The position numbers and the translations under genes were made by a program. DNA of 64,000 bases from Colwellia sp. MB3u-41 (GTDB lineage Bacteria; Pseudomonadota; Gammaproteobacteria; Enterobacterales; Alteromonadaceae), in contig NZ_JACGUT010000079.1 of NCBI RefSeq assembly GCF_014076845.1, positions 310,001-374,000 of the forward strand, in the 5' to 3' direction. The notes under the pieces were generated by a model. The model did not search any database and was not told where the DNA came from. It was given only the letters and a program-made list of their open reading frames with translations. The number at the start of each line of letters is the position of its first letter. Positions within the stretch are counted from its first letter, which is position 1. Shown here one piece after another: positions 48,583 through 60,931 of the stretch.

Positions 48583-49278
48583 TTAAATGTAGGCGAAAGC
48601 ATCAGCAAACATATGTTCAACTAAAGCGCCTTTCGCTAAAAAGTCAGTGCGAACCGCTCCCACCATGTCAAAACGACCTGCTAGGTAAATATCATAATCG
48701 CCTAAATTATGAATATCCTGCATCACAACGTGGTGAACCATACCAACTTGCCCTTGCCAATTGTCATCTGGATTCTCTACAACCGGATGAAAAGCACCAT
48801 TTTCTAAACTTGAAATGATTTTAGCTGTTTTTTCAAGCTCATAACAAGCACTTTGATCACGTAAGCCCCAATATACCACAACTTTTCGTGATGACTTTTG
48901 CGCAGCTAAAAGTTCATACATTGATTTTATATAAGAGAACCCTGTGCCTCCGGCCAATAATAATAGCGGACGTTCACTTTCGCTGCGAAGTTGTGCATTA
49001 CCTAGAGGCATTTCAATGGTTACTGTATTGTTTGCTTTGATATGCTCAATAACTTGCATTGGATAACTGTCAGCGCCAGAAGCACCGATTTGTAATTCAA
49101 TTAATGCGGCATCAGGCGCACTAGCAATAGAGAACGGACGTTTATCATCGTCACTCAACACAAAATTCAAATATTGTCCTGCTTGAAAATCGACTTGCTC
49201 ACTTGGCTTTAATAGCGCCTTATAAACAAACTCTGTCAGTGATGTTAATGACTCTACCTGACACGTAATTTTATTCAT
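48583..49278 (-). CDS. fre: NAD(P)H-flavin reductase
   Basis: This is a 231-residue ferredoxin-reductase-fold enzyme (E. coli Fre 233). It reduces free flavins with NAD(P)H. The flavin motif RPFSIASAP lies near residue 47, the nucleotide motif LLLAGGTGFSYIKSMYELL near 105, and the C-terminus ends MFADAFAYI as in Fre/LuxG. It follows ubiD by about 50 bases on the same strand, the same pairing as in E. coli. Confidence 0.94.
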   Translation of the reverse strand: MNKITCQVESLTSLTEFVYKALLKPSEQVDFQAGQYLNFVLSDDDKRPFSIASAPDAALIELQIGASGADSYPMQVIEHIKANNTVTIEMPLGNAQLRSESERPLLLLAGGTGFSYIKSMYELLAAQKSSRKVVVYWGLRDQSACYELEKTAKIISSLENGAFHPVVENPDDNWQGQVGMVHHVVMQDIHNLGDYDIYLAGRFDMVGAVRTDFLAKGALVEHMFADAFAYI

Positions 49279-49331
49279 TTATTTAAACCTTTCATTTTTT
49301 AGTTCTTGAAACTTGTTCAAGATAGCCATTA

Positions 49332-50834
49332 TTAATTTTTTTCATTGGAGGTTGGAAAAATATTGAGTTCATCCCAAATATTATCAACGTCAGTTTTAAT
49401 TTTTTCAGTCATCACAATAGGCTCACCCCATTCCCGATTTGTTTCACCAGGCCATTTGTTTGTTGCATCCAGTCCCATTTTTGAGCCTAAGCCAGAAACT
49501 GGAGATGCAAAATCTAGGTAGTCGATTGGCGTGTTTTCAATTAATACCGTATCACGACTTGGATCCATTCGTGTAGTCATTGCCCAAATTACATCTTTCC
49601 AATCACGCGCATTAATATCATCATCACAAACAATAACAAACTTAGTATACATAAATTGACGTAAGAATGACCAAACGCCCATCATTACCCGTTTTGCATG
49701 ACCCGCATATTGCTTTTTAATCGTGACAATGGCTAAGCGATATGAGCAACCCTCTGGTGGTAAATAAAAATCTTGAATTTCAGGAAATTGTTTTTGCAAA
49801 ATAGGAACAAAAACTTCGTTCAATGCCACGCCTAGAATTGCAGGTTCATCAGGCGGACGTCCCGTGTAAGTACTGTGATAAATAGGATCTTTGCGATGTG
49901 TAATATGCGTTACCGTCATTACTGGGAAGTTATCAACTTCGTTATAATAGCCAGTGTGATCCCCATATGGTCCTTCTGGAGCCACTTCTGTGGGGTCTAA
50001 ATAGCCCTCTAAAATAATCTCAGCCGTCGCTGGTACTTCTAAATCGTTGCTAATACATTTGGCTACTTCGGTTTTTGCACCACGTAATAAACCCGCAAAA
50101 GCATACTCTGACAAGGTATCAGGCACAGGCGTTACCGCGCCTAATATAGTGGCGGGATCAGCCCCTAAAGCAACAGATATAGGATATTTTTCACCGGGGT
50201 TTGTTTGTTTAAATTCTTGAAAATCTAATGCACCACCACGATGTGATAACCAACGCATAATGATTTTATTTTTACTGATTAATTGCTGACGATAAATACC
50301 TAAATTTTGACGTTCTTTATGAGGACCACGTGTAACCGTTAAACCCCAAGTAATTAATGGTGCCACATCTCCTGGCCAACATTTTTGAATAGGTAATTTT
50401 GTTAAATCTACGTCATCACCCGAAATGACCTCTTGTTGGCACAACGGTTTTTTAATCATTTTTACCGGCATGTTAAGGACTTGCTTATAGACCGGAATTT
50501 TACTAATTGCATCACGAAAACCTTTAGGGGGCTCAGGCTCTTTTAACATCGCAAGTAGTTTACCCACGTCACGCAGCGCATGCACATCTGGCTGCCCCAT
50601 GGCAAGTGCGACACGATCAGGTGTACCGAACAAATTAGTTAAAACAGGCATACCATGTGGTACACCGTTTTTATCAACAGGATTTTCAAATAATAATGCT
50701 GGACCTTCAGCACGTAGAGTACGATCGCTAATTTCGGTCATGGTTAAATCAGTAGAAATAGGTTGAGAAATACGTTTGAGCTGGCCTACTTTTTCTAGCT
50801 GTTTTATAAAGTCTCTTAAGTCACTATATTTCAT
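49332..50834 (-). CDS. ubiD: 4-hydroxy-3-polyprenylbenzoate decarboxylase
   Basis: This is a 500-residue prenylated-FMN enzyme of ubiquinone synthesis (E. coli UbiD 497). Diagnostic stretches are [19 protein letters not shown], the [15 protein letters not shown] active-site loop with catalytic Glu (near 290) and the [15 protein letters not shown] segment. Its prenyl-FMN supplier UbiX is not in the window. It lies between rho and fre. Confidence 0.96.
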   Translation of the reverse strand: MKYSDLRDFIKQLEKVGQLKRISQPISTDLTMTEISDRTLRAEGPALLFENPVDKNGVPHGMPVLTNLFGTPDRVALAMGQPDVHALRDVGKLLAMLKEPEPPKGFRDAISKIPVYKQVLNMPVKMIKKPLCQQEVISGDDVDLTKLPIQKCWPGDVAPLITWGLTVTRGPHKERQNLGIYRQQLISKNKIIMRWLSHRGGALDFQEFKQTNPGEKYPISVALGADPATILGAVTPVPDTLSEYAFAGLLRGAKTEVAKCISNDLEVPATAEIILEGYLDPTEVAPEGPYGDHTGYYNEVDNFPVMTVTHITHRKDPIYHSTYTGRPPDEPAILGVALNEVFVPILQKQFPEIQDFYLPPEGCSYRLAIVTIKKQYAGHAKRVMMGVWSFLRQFMYTKFVIVCDDDINARDWKDVIWAMTTRMDPSRDTVLIENTPIDYLDFASPVSGLGSKMGLDATNKWPGETNREWGEPIVMTEKIKTDVDNIWDELNIFPTSNEKN

Positions 50835-50877
50835 AAACTTTAATCACTTACCCGCTTAATAATTTGGCTTGATTTTC

Positions 50878-50918
50878 TAATAAAAAACGCCAGAAGTTAT
50901 TGCTAACGCTGGCGTTTA
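50878..50918 (-). terminator. Intrinsic terminator of rho
   Basis: On the minus strand AAACGCCAG and CTGGCGTTT pair around a 15-base loop, followed by TTTATTA. It lies about 57 bases after the rho stop codon and 45 before ubiD. Confidence 0.82.
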
Positions 50919-50974
50919 TGTACAAGATGTACGATATATCGCCATCACACGTATGTGAATGAGCGACCAATAAA

Positions 50975-52234
50975 CTATTTACGTTTCATAGAATCAAAAA
51001 ATTCGTTATTGGTTTTAGTCATTGCTAATTTATCGATAAGAAACTCAATAGCACCAACTTCATCCATTTCATGAACAATTTTACGTAAAATCCACATTTT
51101 CTGTAATTCTGCAGGCTTAGTGATCAATTCTTCGCGACGCGTACCACTGCGGTTAATGTTGATAGCAGGGAAAACACGTTTTTCAGACACTTTACGAGAA
51201 AGGTGTAATTCCATGTTACCGGTACCTTTAAATTCTTCGTAAATAACTTCGTCCATCTTAGAACCTGTTTCTACTAGCGCGGTTGCGATAATCGTTAAGC
51301 TGCCACCGTGTTCAATATTACGTGCTGCACCAAAAAAACGTTTTGGACGATGTAAAGCATTAGCATCAACACCACCCGTTAGGATCTTACCTGATGATGG
51401 AATAACAGTATTATAAGCTCGAGCTAAACGTGTAATTGAATCAAGTAAAATAACAACATCTTTTTTATGTTCTACTAAACGTTTCGCCTTCTCAATAACC
51501 ATTTCAGCTACTTGTACATGACGATTAGCGGGTTCGTCAAAGGTTGATGCAATAACTTCACCTTTTACCAAGCGCTGCATCTCTGTTACTTCTTCAGGAC
51601 GCTCATCAATAAGTAATACCATTAACTCGGCATCAGGATGGTTATGAGCAATACTTTGCGCAATATTTTGTAATAATAACGTTTTACCTGCCTTTGGTGG
51701 AGCAACAATTAAACCACGTTGCCCTTTACCAATGGGAGAAGCTAAATCTAAAACACGTGCGGTAATATCTTCAGTTGAACCATTACCACGTTCCATGATC
51801 AAACGCTCATCAGGATGAATAGGGGTTAAATTTTCAAATAATATTTTATTGCGAACATTTTCAGGCTTGTCAAAATTAACTTCAGCAACTTTTAATAAGG
51901 CAAAGTAACGCTCACCTTTTTTAGGTGGGCGGATTTTTCCATGAATAGTATCACCGGTACGCATACTAAAACGGCGAATTTGACTCGGTGAAACATAGAT
52001 ATCATCAGGCCCTGCCAAATACGAAGAATCTGAAGAACGTAAAAAACCAAAGCCGTCTTGTAAAATTTCTAAAACACCGCCACCGAAAATGTCATTATCA
52101 CCTTCTGCATGGGCATTTAATATAGCAAAAATAATGTCTTGTTTACGGTTTCGGCCTAAATTATCAAGCTTCATGGATGTGGCAAGCTCAACAAGTTCGC
52201 TTATTGGTTTTTCTTTAAGTTCGATCAGGTTCAT
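50975..52234 (-). CDS. rho: Transcription termination factor Rho
   Basis: This is a 419-residue hexameric RNA helicase/ATPase (E. coli 419). The N-terminal helix bundle ([18 protein letters not shown]) and cold-shock-like RNA-binding domain ([20 protein letters not shown], about 60-80) precede Walker [15 protein letters not shown] near residue 178, [12 protein letters not shown] and the Q/R-loop region. The leader of about 175 bases back to trxA is long enough for autoregulation, but I see no clear leader peptide. Confidence 0.97.
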   Translation of the reverse strand: MNLIELKEKPISELVELATSMKLDNLGRNRKQDIIFAILNAHAEGDNDIFGGGVLEILQDGFGFLRSSDSSYLAGPDDIYVSPSQIRRFSMRTGDTIHGKIRPPKKGERYFALLKVAEVNFDKPENVRNKILFENLTPIHPDERLIMERGNGSTEDITARVLDLASPIGKGQRGLIVAPPKAGKTLLLQNIAQSIAHNHPDAELMVLLIDERPEEVTEMQRLVKGEVIASTFDEPANRHVQVAEMVIEKAKRLVEHKKDVVILLDSITRLARAYNTVIPSSGKILTGGVDANALHRPKRFFGAARNIEHGGSLTIIATALVETGSKMDEVIYEEFKGTGNMELHLSRKVSEKRVFPAININRSGTRREELITKPAELQKMWILRKIVHEMDEVGAIEFLIDKLAMTKTNNEFFDSMKRK

Positions 52235-52410
52235 AGTGGGGTTCTTTAACTATTTATGTTGAAGTGAGTTTGCCTGTTGGCATCATTGAAATTGGAGTTT
52301 GGTTTGAAATGTAGTTCATTAGAAAGCTAAATTTAGCACTAAATTTTAATCAGGTAAAGGATCAAAATTTGATCTGTTAGCTTTCTTCTTAATTATTAAC
52401 GTAAATATAC

Positions 52411-52442
52411 AAAAAAGGTTCGTAAATACGAACCTTTTATCT
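52411..52442 (-). terminator. Intrinsic terminator of trxA
   Basis: On the minus strand AAAAGGTTCGT-ATTT-ACGAACCTTTT forms an 11-bp stem running into TTTTTTG. It starts within a few bases of the trxA stop codon. Confidence 0.85.
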
Positions 52443-52445
52443 AAA

Positions 52446-52772
52446 TTATAAATTGTTATCAATAAACTCTTTTAATTGAGTTTTAGATAATGCGCCAACT
52501 TTAGTATCAGCAACAACACCATCTTTAAATAATAACAACGTAGGAATACCACGAATACCGTATTTAGGTGGTGTTGCAGAGTTTTGGTCAATATTTAATT
52601 TACCAACCGTTACTTGACCAGCATATTCTTCTGCTATGTCATTCAATAAAGGTGCAATCATTTTACAAGGACCACACCACTCAGCCCAAAAGTCTACTAA
52701 TATAAGGCCTGAGGCGGTAATTACGTCAGTATCGAAACTGTCATCTGTTAACTGAACAATTTTATCGCTCAT
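52446..52772 (-). CDS. trxA: Thioredoxin 1
   Basis: This is a 108-residue thioredoxin (E. coli 109) with the redox site [11 protein letters not shown]; the cis-proline loop is [15 protein letters not shown] 52772 ([13 protein letters not shown]) matches the family start and has a GGAG ribosome site; the longer frame to 52805 has none. It reduces cytoplasmic disulfides. The order rhlB, trxA, rho follows E. coli. Confidence 0.97.
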   Translation of the reverse strand: MSDKIVQLTDDSFDTDVITASGLILVDFWAEWCGPCKMIAPLLNDIAEEYAGQVTVGKLNIDQNSATPPKYGIRGIPTLLLFKDGVVADTKVGALSKTQLKEFIDNNL

Positions 52773-52949
52773 GTGTATCTCCGTTAAAGTGTGGCATTTT
52801 GCCAATTGCTGACGATTATAACGCCATCATAATGAATTACCAACTTTGATCTTATAACTGTTAGCTATTTATAACATTAATTTATTATTTATGAATACAT
52901 TTGCTCGATACCGTTTTTTATTAACTATATAACCTGTTAAGCTGTGCGC

Positions 52950-54212
52950 ATGAATAAAACACACTTAACTGAAACTAAGTTCTCAGAACTTAACCTCGAC
53001 ACAAAAGTTGTCGCCGGTCTTGACGCCATGGGCTTTGAGTATTGCACTTCGATACAAGAGCAATCGTTGCCCATTTTATTGAAAGGTACTGATATTGCAG
53101 GCCAAGCACAAACAGGCGAAGGTAAAACAATCGCCTTTTTAGCTGCAACCTTTCATCACTTATTACAAAAACCAGATCCTAAGCATAATCAACCCCGTGC
53201 TTTGATCATGGCACCAACGCGTGAATTAGCTGTACAAATTCATCGTGATGCGAAAGAGATGGCAAAAAGCACCGGATTACGTTTAGGCGTAGTTTATGGT
53301 GGTGAAGGCTATGAAAGCCAACGTTTAGAGCTTGAAGCTGGCGTTGACATTCTAATTGGTACCTGTGGTCGTTTACTTGATTACATGAAGCAAGGCATTT
53401 ATAACCTTAATAACATTGAAGTTGTTGTGCTTGATGAAGCCGATCGTATGTTTGATTTAGGTTTTATTAAAGACATACGATATATGTTTAATCGCATGCC
53501 TGCTGCAACAGCACGTTTAAGTATGTTGTTCTCAGCGACTTTATCTTTTCGTGTTAAAGAACTCGCATTTGAACACATGAATGAGCCAGAAAGTGTTGAA
53601 ATTGCACCAGAACAAAAAACAAACACCCGTATTTCTGAAGAATTATTTTATCCTTCCAATGAAGATAAAATGGCATTATTGCAAACATTAATTGAAGAAG
53701 AATGGCCTGAAAAAGCAATCATCTTTGCCAATACCAAACATGTTTGTGAAAAGGTCTATTCACATTTAGAAATAGACAAAATCCGTGTTGGTTTATTAAC
53801 TGGCGATGTGCCACAAAAGAAACGTTTAAAAATTCTTGAGCAATTCAGTGCTGGAGAATTAGACATTCTTGTTGCCACTGATGTTGCTGCTCGTGGTTTA
53901 CATATTCCTAGTGTTAGTCATGTCTTTAATTATGATTTACCTGATGATTGTGAAGATTATGTACACCGTATAGGCCGAACTGGCCGCGCAGGCGCAACTG
54001 GACACGCTATTAGTTTTGCGTGTGAAGGTTATGTTTTTAACTTGCCTCCTATCGAAACTTATATTGAACATGCCTTACCAGTAAGTAAATATAATCCAGA
54101 TGCTTTATTAACTGACTTTCCTACCCCTAAGCCTCGTCCTCGTCGCCATAAGCCTCAAAATGGTGGGCAAAATCGTGGCAGATCCGGTGGTAACAACCAG
54201 CGTCGGTACTAG
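52950..54212 (+). CDS. rhlB: DEAD-box RNA helicase RhlB
   Basis: This is a 420-residue helicase (E. coli 421), the degradosome RNA helicase. The start [17 protein letters not shown] matches RhlB. Motifs AQTGEGKT (Walker A variant with E instead of the common T/S), PTRELAVQI, the DEAD box [15 protein letters not shown] and [10 protein letters not shown] are present. The C-terminal tail is basic ([18 protein letters not shown]). ATG 52950 is chosen over GTG 52944 by family match. It is cotranscribed with gppA, 6 bases downstream. Confidence 0.95.
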   Translation: MNKTHLTETKFSELNLDTKVVAGLDAMGFEYCTSIQEQSLPILLKGTDIAGQAQTGEGKTIAFLAATFHHLLQKPDPKHNQPRALIMAPTRELAVQIHRDAKEMAKSTGLRLGVVYGGEGYESQRLELEAGVDILIGTCGRLLDYMKQGIYNLNNIEVVVLDEADRMFDLGFIKDIRYMFNRMPAATARLSMLFSATLSFRVKELAFEHMNEPESVEIAPEQKTNTRISEELFYPSNEDKMALLQTLIEEEWPEKAIIFANTKHVCEKVYSHLEIDKIRVGLLTGDVPQKKRLKILEQFSAGELDILVATDVAARGLHIPSVSHVFNYDLPDDCEDYVHRIGRTGRAGATGHAISFACEGYVFNLPPIETYIEHALPVSKYNPDALLTDFPTPKPRPRRHKPQNGGQNRGRSGGNNQRRY

Positions 54213-54218
54213 CATAAA

Positions 54219-55754
54219 ATGACGGTCACCCATACTGAGATTTCAACGCCTCTTTATGCGGTGATCGACTTAGGTTCAAACAGCTTTCATATGCTGATCA
54301 CCCGACAACTGGCCAACAGTATTCAGGTAGTCGACAAAGTTAAGCGGAAAGTACGTTTAGCCTCCGGTTTAAATTCACATAATCAACTTAGCGAAACCGC
54401 TATTGCCCGTGGGCTTGAATGCTTAAGTTTCTTTGCTGAACGCCTACAAGATATTCCCCAAGAAAATATTCGTATCGTTGCTACAGCAACATTACGTCTT
54501 GCTGCAAATCGCGATAATTTTTTATCACAAGCGAATAAAATCTTAGGCCATAAAATAAACTTACTCAGTGGCAAACAAGAAGCTGAGAATATTTATTTAG
54601 GTGTCGCACATACCAGCTTTGGTGCTAAACAACGCTTTGTTATTGATATTGGTGGAGCAAGCACTGAACTTATTTTAGGTGACGGTTTTATTACCAAACA
54701 AGTTGAAAGCTTAAATATCGGTTGTGTCACCTTTAATAACCGCTACTTCTCTGATGATAGGTTATCTACTAAAAATTTTTCACACGCTATTTCTGCTGCA
54801 AAAAAAACGATTGCACCTTTCATTGCACGTTTTAAAAACACGGGCTGGAAGTTAGTATTAAGTGGCTCAGGTACGATGCAAGCGCTTACTGAAATTCAAC
54901 AGCACAGCCATAAAACAACCGGAATTGACTTACTTTTTTTACAAACGATTCAACAACAATTAATTGAATGTAAAACGATGAGTAAGATTAAAATTGATGG
55001 GCTTACCCGGGATCGCTCCCCTGTAATAGCCAGTGGTGTCGCTATATTAATAGCACTTGTTGAAAGTTTTTCCATTGAAAAAATTCAACTATCAAGTGGC
55101 GCGCTTCGTGAAGGTCTTCTTTATAGCATGCTCCCTGAAAATACTGACGTTGATATCAGGCAAAACACCATTAATTCTCTTACTGAGAAATTTCATATTG
55201 ATAGCCAACACGCCAAACGCATAAACAAACTAGCGACAAGCTTGTTTCACACCTATAAAGTTTTTTGGGAATTAGACGAGAATAACAGTTTAGCTATATT
55301 AAATGCAGCAGGTGACTTGCATGAGATTGGGTTGTTATTAGCCTTTAAACAGCACCAACAACATGGTGCCTATATATTAAAAAATGCTGATTTACCCGGT
55401 TTTGATCAAGTTGAACGGCAGTTATTAGTCGCCTTAGTCTTGTTGCATAAAGGTGAGATTGATCTTGAACTGCTGAGGAGTCAAACAGGGGGGAGCTTTC
55501 AACAAGCGAGCTATCTTTTGGTGATATTACGCTTAGCCATTATTCTTTGTCGACGCCGTAAAGATGATGCATTACCCGAGTATCAGACAACTATTATTAA
55601 AAATAAAGAGGGTGAAATTATTAATTTATGTTTGCCAACAACATGGCTTGCACAACATCCACTTATTGCTGACGAACTTCTACAAGAAAGCGTTCATTTA
55701 AAACAGGTGAACGTATCACTGAATATATTTTGTGAAACACTCGATAAGTCTTAA
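54219..55754 (+). CDS. gppA: Ppx/GppA phosphatase family, probable pppGpp phosphatase
   Basis: This is a 511-residue ASKHA-fold phosphatase. The motifs VIDLGSNSFHMLI (near residue 16), VIDIGGASTELIL (near 142) and a C-terminal HD-like region (LNAAGDLHEIGLLLAF) are seen. The length and the position directly after rhlB match E. coli gppA (494 residues), which converts pppGpp to ppGpp; an exopolyphosphatase role is also possible. The last 4 bases overlap the convergent DMT transporter gene. Confidence 0.9.
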   Translation: MTVTHTEISTPLYAVIDLGSNSFHMLITRQLANSIQVVDKVKRKVRLASGLNSHNQLSETAIARGLECLSFFAERLQDIPQENIRIVATATLRLAANRDNFLSQANKILGHKINLLSGKQEAENIYLGVAHTSFGAKQRFVIDIGGASTELILGDGFITKQVESLNIGCVTFNNRYFSDDRLSTKNFSHAISAAKKTIAPFIARFKNTGWKLVLSGSGTMQALTEIQQHSHKTTGIDLLFLQTIQQQLIECKTMSKIKIDGLTRDRSPVIASGVAILIALVESFSIEKIQLSSGALREGLLYSMLPENTDVDIRQNTINSLTEKFHIDSQHAKRINKLATSLFHTYKVFWELDENNSLAILNAAGDLHEIGLLLAFKQHQQHGAYILKNADLPGFDQVERQLLVALVLLHKGEIDLELLRSQTGGSFQQASYLLVILRLAIILCRRRKDDALPEYQTTIIKNKEGEIINLCLPTTWLAQHPLIADELLQESVHLKQVNVSLNIFCETLDKS

Positions 55755-56602
55755 CGATTAGTTCTAGTTGCCCAAACATTAGTAAGAATTACTATTCCTC
55801 CGCCAATGACCATCATTAACGTTATTTTTTCTTCTAAAAGATAATACGCTGCTATTGAACCATATATAGGCTCTAAACTTACCGCAATACTTGCTGTTTG
55901 CGCTTTAACAACTTTTAATGAATGATTAAATAATGTGTGAGCAACAGCGGTAAAAACGACGCCTAAAATAATTAAAACAGATAACTGCTGAAAGGATATA
56001 GTGATCGGATACAAAAACATTAAGGGTAATAAGCAGATTGTTGCCGAGCCATTCTGATAAAACGCAACTTTTTTAGCCGATATTTTAGCAACAAATTTTC
56101 GGTTCAATAATGTTAGCAGTGCAAAGCTAAGTGCGGATGCCATTCCCCATATAACGCCATTAATATCGCCAACACTTAAGTGACCCAATGGTAAAATAAA
56201 TAAGATACCGACAATAGTCAATAAGGCTTGTATTAGCGCCTGATAATGGAATTTTTCCTTGAAAAACAACGGTTCTAAAAAACTAACAAAAACAGGGAAG
56301 CTTGCAAAAGTGATCAGACCTATTGCAACACTTGAGACTTGAATAGCATAAAAAAAACTCCCCCAATGAAAAGCGAGCACTAAACCGGTAAAGGCGAGCG
56401 GAAGCAATAGTGAGTTTTCTACTTTTAATGACTGCTTTTTAATGAATAAAACAAAAAGGGCAATAGCCGCTGCAGCAAAGACCGCACGACCGAAAACAAT
56501 ATGACTGGCAGGCATATTAAGCCATTTGGCAAAAAGACCCGATATAGCAAAAAGAAAGACCGCGCTATGAAGTGAAAATAATGACTGTTTGTAGCTGGGC
56601 AT
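55751..56602 (-). CDS. EamA/DMT-superfamily transporter
   Basis: This is a 283-residue protein with about ten transmembrane helices in two EamA repeats. The first repeat carries the LFAKWLNMPASHIVFGRAVF start, and the second the ASIAVSLEPIYGSIAAYYLLEE signature near residue 240. It probably exports a small metabolite; the substrate cannot be inferred. It overlaps the 3' end of gppA tail-to-tail. Confidence 0.85.
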   Translation of the reverse strand: MPSYKQSLFSLHSAVFLFAISGLFAKWLNMPASHIVFGRAVFAAAAIALFVLFIKKQSLKVENSLLLPLAFTGLVLAFHWGSFFYAIQVSSVAIGLITFASFPVFVSFLEPLFFKEKFHYQALIQALLTIVGILFILPLGHLSVGDINGVIWGMASALSFALLTLLNRKFVAKISAKKVAFYQNGSATICLLPLMFLYPITISFQQLSVLIILGVVFTAVAHTLFNHSLKVVKAQTASIAVSLEPIYGSIAAYYLLEEKITLMMVIGGGIVILTNVWATRTNR

Positions 56603-56700
56603 TAATACTCGATTTTATAAAAATAAGTCGACTTATTCTATCAGCTAAAGGACTTAGCCATTAGAACAAGTCGTTTGCCTATATATTTTTACTCAAAAAT

Positions 56701-57738
<1,038 letters not shown>

Positions 57739-57766
57739 TTAAATAAGTGTGTAGGTTAGCAAAAAT

Positions 57767-58594
57767 TTACGTTGTACTTATTTCTGCAAAATCTTGTTGC
57801 TTTACTTGATTGCGACCATTATTTTTAGCTTGATACAAGGCCTTATCAGCCGCTGTAAATAAGTGCTCTAGTTGTACATTTTTTTGTTGTAAATAGGTGC
57901 TAATACCACAACTAATGGTTAACTTTATGATGGTGTTATTGTAGTTGATTTGACAATTAGCAATACTTTCTCTTAATTCCTCAGCAAACGCTAGCGCACC
58001 TTTACTATCGGTTTCGGGTAATATTAAGCAAAACTCTTCACCACCATAACGACAGCTAATATCTGCACTGCGTCGTAAACATTGTTTAATACAAGTAGAA
58101 ACAGCTACTAAACATTCATCACCCGCTAAATGACCATATTTATCATTTACTTTTTTGAAATGATCTACATCAATAACGACTAAACTTAACGGGGTTAAAT
58201 TACGGCGACTTCGTCGATATTCAGCAAGAATTTTTTGATCGTAAAAGCGGCGATTATATAAACCCGTTAGGTCATCTAGGGTATTTTTTTCTTGAAGTTC
58301 TTTATTCATTTCTTCAAGCTCTTGCAACGCTATATTGAGTTCTAACGTACGTTCTTGTACTTTACTTTCTAATTCGTGATGTTCTTCCGCAGGCTGATTT
58401 TCAGTACTGTCGATATCATGATTTGTAACTTGCTTGTGCTGTTGGAGGTTTAGCGACAACGTGATAAATGTCAGTATAAATATCGATAAGGCTATCCATG
58501 AGAATTGCAACACGACGTTTATCAAAGCTAACACAGCAGATAAAAAGGGGATAATAAAAAGAGGTGTTATTAAGCGATTCAGTCGTATAGTCAT
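57767..58594 (-). CDS. Membrane-bound diguanylate cyclase
   Basis: This is a 275-residue protein. Two transmembrane helices (about residues 10-50) are joined by a tiny loop, followed by a coiled coil (65-100) and a GGDEF domain (about 105-268). The active motif RYGGEEF lies near residue 183. The RxxD inhibitory site (RSAD) sits exactly five residues before it, so product inhibition is likely. Its start overlaps the tatD stop (ATGA). It may sense membrane state directly, as there is no separate sensor domain. Confidence 0.9.
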   Translation of the reverse strand: MTIRLNRLITPLFIIPFLSAVLALINVVLQFSWIALSIFILTFITLSLNLQQHKQVTNHDIDSTENQPAEEHHELESKVQERTLELNIALQELEEMNKELQEKNTLDDLTGLYNRRFYDQKILAEYRRSRRNLTPLSLVVIDVDHFKKVNDKYGHLAGDECLVAVSTCIKQCLRRSADISCRYGGEEFCLILPETDSKGALAFAEELRESIANCQINYNNTIIKLTISCGISTYLQQKNVQLEHLFTAADKALYQAKNNGRNQVKQQDFAEISTT

Positions 58595-59382
58595 TTTGGC
58601 TCGCCTAAGTTGAAAACTTTTCGAGCATTTTCACTGCTGGCCTTAATAACCTCGTCGATACTGCATTGGTACAATTGAGCAACTTTTTCTATGACATGAG
58701 GTAAGTAACTTGGTTCATTTCGGCTACTTTTTGGTTTAGGTCTAATGGTTCTAGGCGTCAAATATGGCGCATCTGTTTCAATCATTAAACGACTGAGAGG
58801 GATCGATGGAATAAGCGCTTGTAATGACTTTCCACGACGTTCGTCACATACCCAACCAGTAATGCCTATATACATACCTGCCGATAAACATCGATTTAAT
58901 TCATCACCATTGCCAGTAAAACAATGAGAGACCATGGCAGGAACAGAGTCTAGATAAGGTGAGAGTAATTGAAACCATGCAGAAAAAGCATCGCGCTGAT
59001 GAAGAAAAAGCGGAAGTTGAAGCTCTGCTGCTAAAGCAACTTGCTCAGCAAATACTTTTTCTTGTTGCTTGGGAGCAGAAAAATTACGGTTAAAGTCTAA
59101 GCCACATTCACCAATCGCTTTTACGGCTTTATTTTTCGCTAAGGCCCTAATTTCTTCTAGGTAGGTGTCACTAACATTGTCAGCATCGTGTGGGTGAACG
59201 CCGGCTGTAGAATAAAGATAATCAGGATACTGTTCAGATAATAACGCCGCTTTATGGCTTTCAAAAATATTTGTTCCTGTTACCAACATAGCCTTAATTC
59301 CCGCAGACTTAGCGCGCACAATTAAGGCATCACGGTCTTTGTCAAAACGCGCATTTGTTAAATTAACGCCAATATCTATCAT
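58591..59382 (-). CDS. tatD: TatD-family metal-dependent DNase
   Basis: This is a 263-residue TIM-barrel hydrolase (E. coli TatD 260). Metal ligands appear in STAGVHPHDAD (near 60), IGECGLDF (near 91), PLFLHQRDA and MIETDAPYLTPRTIRPK (near 203). It is an exonuclease implicated in repair and DNA fragmentation; despite its name it is not needed for Tat export. It follows tatC by 21 bases. Confidence 0.93.
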   Translation of the reverse strand: MIDIGVNLTNARFDKDRDALIVRAKSAGIKAMLVTGTNIFESHKAALLSEQYPDYLYSTAGVHPHDADNVSDTYLEEIRALAKNKAVKAIGECGLDFNRNFSAPKQQEKVFAEQVALAAELQLPLFLHQRDAFSAWFQLLSPYLDSVPAMVSHCFTGNGDELNRCLSAGMYIGITGWVCDERRGKSLQALIPSIPLSRLMIETDAPYLTPRTIRPKPKSSRNEPSYLPHVIEKVAQLYQCSIDEVIKASSENARKVFNLGEPK

Positions 59383-59403
59383 TAGCTATCCAATTTCATC
59401 AAA

Positions 59404-60144
59404 CTAAGTTTCTTCTGAGTCGTTTTTTTTCTGATATATCGCAGCTATGAATACGCCTAATTCAAACAATAACAACATAGGTACTGCTAACAAAGTTTGC
59501 GAAATAATATCGGGTGGTGTTAATAACATACCGACCACAAAAGCACCAACAACCACATAGGGTCTTTTTGCCCTTAGGCTGTCAGGATCCGTAAAACCCG
59601 TCCAACACAATAGAATAATAACAATGGGTATTTCAAAAACAATGCCAAAAGCAAAAAATAATTTTAGAACAAAATCTAGATAACTGGTAATGTCGGTAGC
59701 AATATTTACCCCTTCTGGTGCTACAGAGGTAAAAAATGCAAATATTATCGGAAAAACAACATAATACACAAAAGCAATTCCACCATAAAATAATAAAGTA
59801 CTGCCAAACATCAGCGGGATAACTAAGCGTTTTTCATTCTTATATAGTCCGGGGGCAATGAAAGCCCAAATTTGATAAAGAATAAAAGGCATAGCAATAA
59901 AAATAGACAGTACCATGGTCAATTTAAAAGGCGCGAAGAACGATGAAGCAACATCTGTTGCAATCATTTGCCCACCTTCTGGTAAAGTTTCCATTAAGGG
60001 TTTGGAAACATATTCATAAATTTCATTAGCGAAATAGAACAAACCTAAAAAAACAACCAATACTCCCACTACAACGTTCAATAATCGGCTGCGTAATTCG
60101 AGTAAATGATCAAATAAAGTGTAGCTACTTGCTGAAGAGTTCAT
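59404..60144 (-). CDS. tatC: Sec-independent translocase subunit TatC
   Basis: This is a 246-residue protein with six transmembrane helices (E. coli 258). The signal-peptide-binding N-terminus [18 protein letters not shown], the FxxY-type region [17 protein letters not shown] and [14 protein letters not shown] are the conserved TatC elements. It recognises twin-arginine signals. It lies 5 bases after tatB in a tatABC-tatD operon. Confidence 0.95.
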   Translation of the reverse strand: MNSSASSYTLFDHLLELRSRLLNVVVGVLVVFLGLFYFANEIYEYVSKPLMETLPEGGQMIATDVASSFFAPFKLTMVLSIFIAMPFILYQIWAFIAPGLYKNEKRLVIPLMFGSTLLFYGGIAFVYYVVFPIIFAFFTSVAPEGVNIATDITSYLDFVLKLFFAFGIVFEIPIVIILLCWTGFTDPDSLRAKRPYVVVGAFVVGMLLTPPDIISQTLLAVPMLLLFELGVFIAAIYQKKNDSEET

Positions 60145-60149
60145 GCGTA

Positions 60150-60581
60150 TTACTTTTTATTTGCTAATGAAGATAAAGATGAAAGGTTAGCAGTGACTTC
60201 TGTCTCTTTTGTCACCTGATCATTCTTTTCGATGTTTTCTGGCACAGTATTTTCTGGAGAACTATTTTCAGATTCTTTATTTTTATCAAGTTGATAAGGA
60301 CGATTAACCATTTCAGCGGCTTCTTGTAACGTTTTTAAAGACTCTGCAATTTCAGGCGATAAGTTTTTCATATCTGCTTGTTCTGCTTTTTTTAAATTAG
60401 CATGCAGCTCTTGAATACGTAATTCTTCAGTAAGCTCAGTTTTTACGCTTTCACTGAACTTACGTACACCACTTATCCAACCTCGTACGGTTCTAATAGC
60501 AACGGGTAAACGTTCCGGCCCTAAAACGATTAAACCAATTATCACTATCAATGAAAGTTCCCAAAAACCAATATCAAACAT
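60150..60581 (-). CDS. tatB: Sec-independent translocase subunit TatB
   Basis: This is a 143-residue protein with one N-terminal transmembrane helix ([20 protein letters not shown]), then the hinge GPERLP, an amphipathic helix and a polar tail. GPERLP distinguishes TatB from TatA. It forms the receptor complex with TatC. It lies 3 bases after tatA. Confidence 0.94.
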   Translation of the reverse strand: MFDIGFWELSLIVIIGLIVLGPERLPVAIRTVRGWISGVRKFSESVKTELTEELRIQELHANLKKAEQADMKNLSPEIAESLKTLQEAAEMVNRPYQLDKNKESENSSPENTVPENIEKNDQVTKETEVTANLSSLSSLANKK

Positions 60582-60584
60582 AAA

Positions 60585-60839
60585 TTACGCCTGATCTTTT
60601 TCTTTTGTCGTCATTTTCTCATCAGCTTTTTTAATGTTCTCGTCAGCCATGGTAGACTTATCAACAATGTTTTCTGCGGTTTCTTCTTCTTTTTTAGCGG
60701 TACTATCAGTCATCGCATTTTTAAAACCTTTCACGGCTGAACCTAAGTCACCACCCAAATTACGTAATTTTTTTGTGCCGAATAACAAAACAATAATAAC
60801 CGCAACAATTAATAATTGCCAAATACCCATATTTCCCAT
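60585..60839 (-). CDS. tatA: Sec-independent translocase subunit TatA
   Basis: This is an 84-residue protein with one transmembrane helix ([20 protein letters not shown]), then the amphipathic helix with [15 protein letters not shown]. The FGTKKL hinge marks TatA, the pore-forming subunit. The C-terminal 40 residues are highly charged. It is the first gene of the tat operon and divergent from the 60932 gene, with 92 bases between them for both promoters. Confidence 0.95.
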   Translation of the reverse strand: MGNMGIWQLLIVAVIIVLLFGTKKLRNLGGDLGSAVKGFKNAMTDSTAKKEEETAENIVDKSTMADENIKKADEKMTTKEKDQA

Positions 60840-60931
60840 GATAAACCCCTATTATTTATAATGGATTCATTATAAAGTTTTAATATGAAAAATCATCCTT
60901 TGATAGATAAAATAATGCGATAGGACAAACT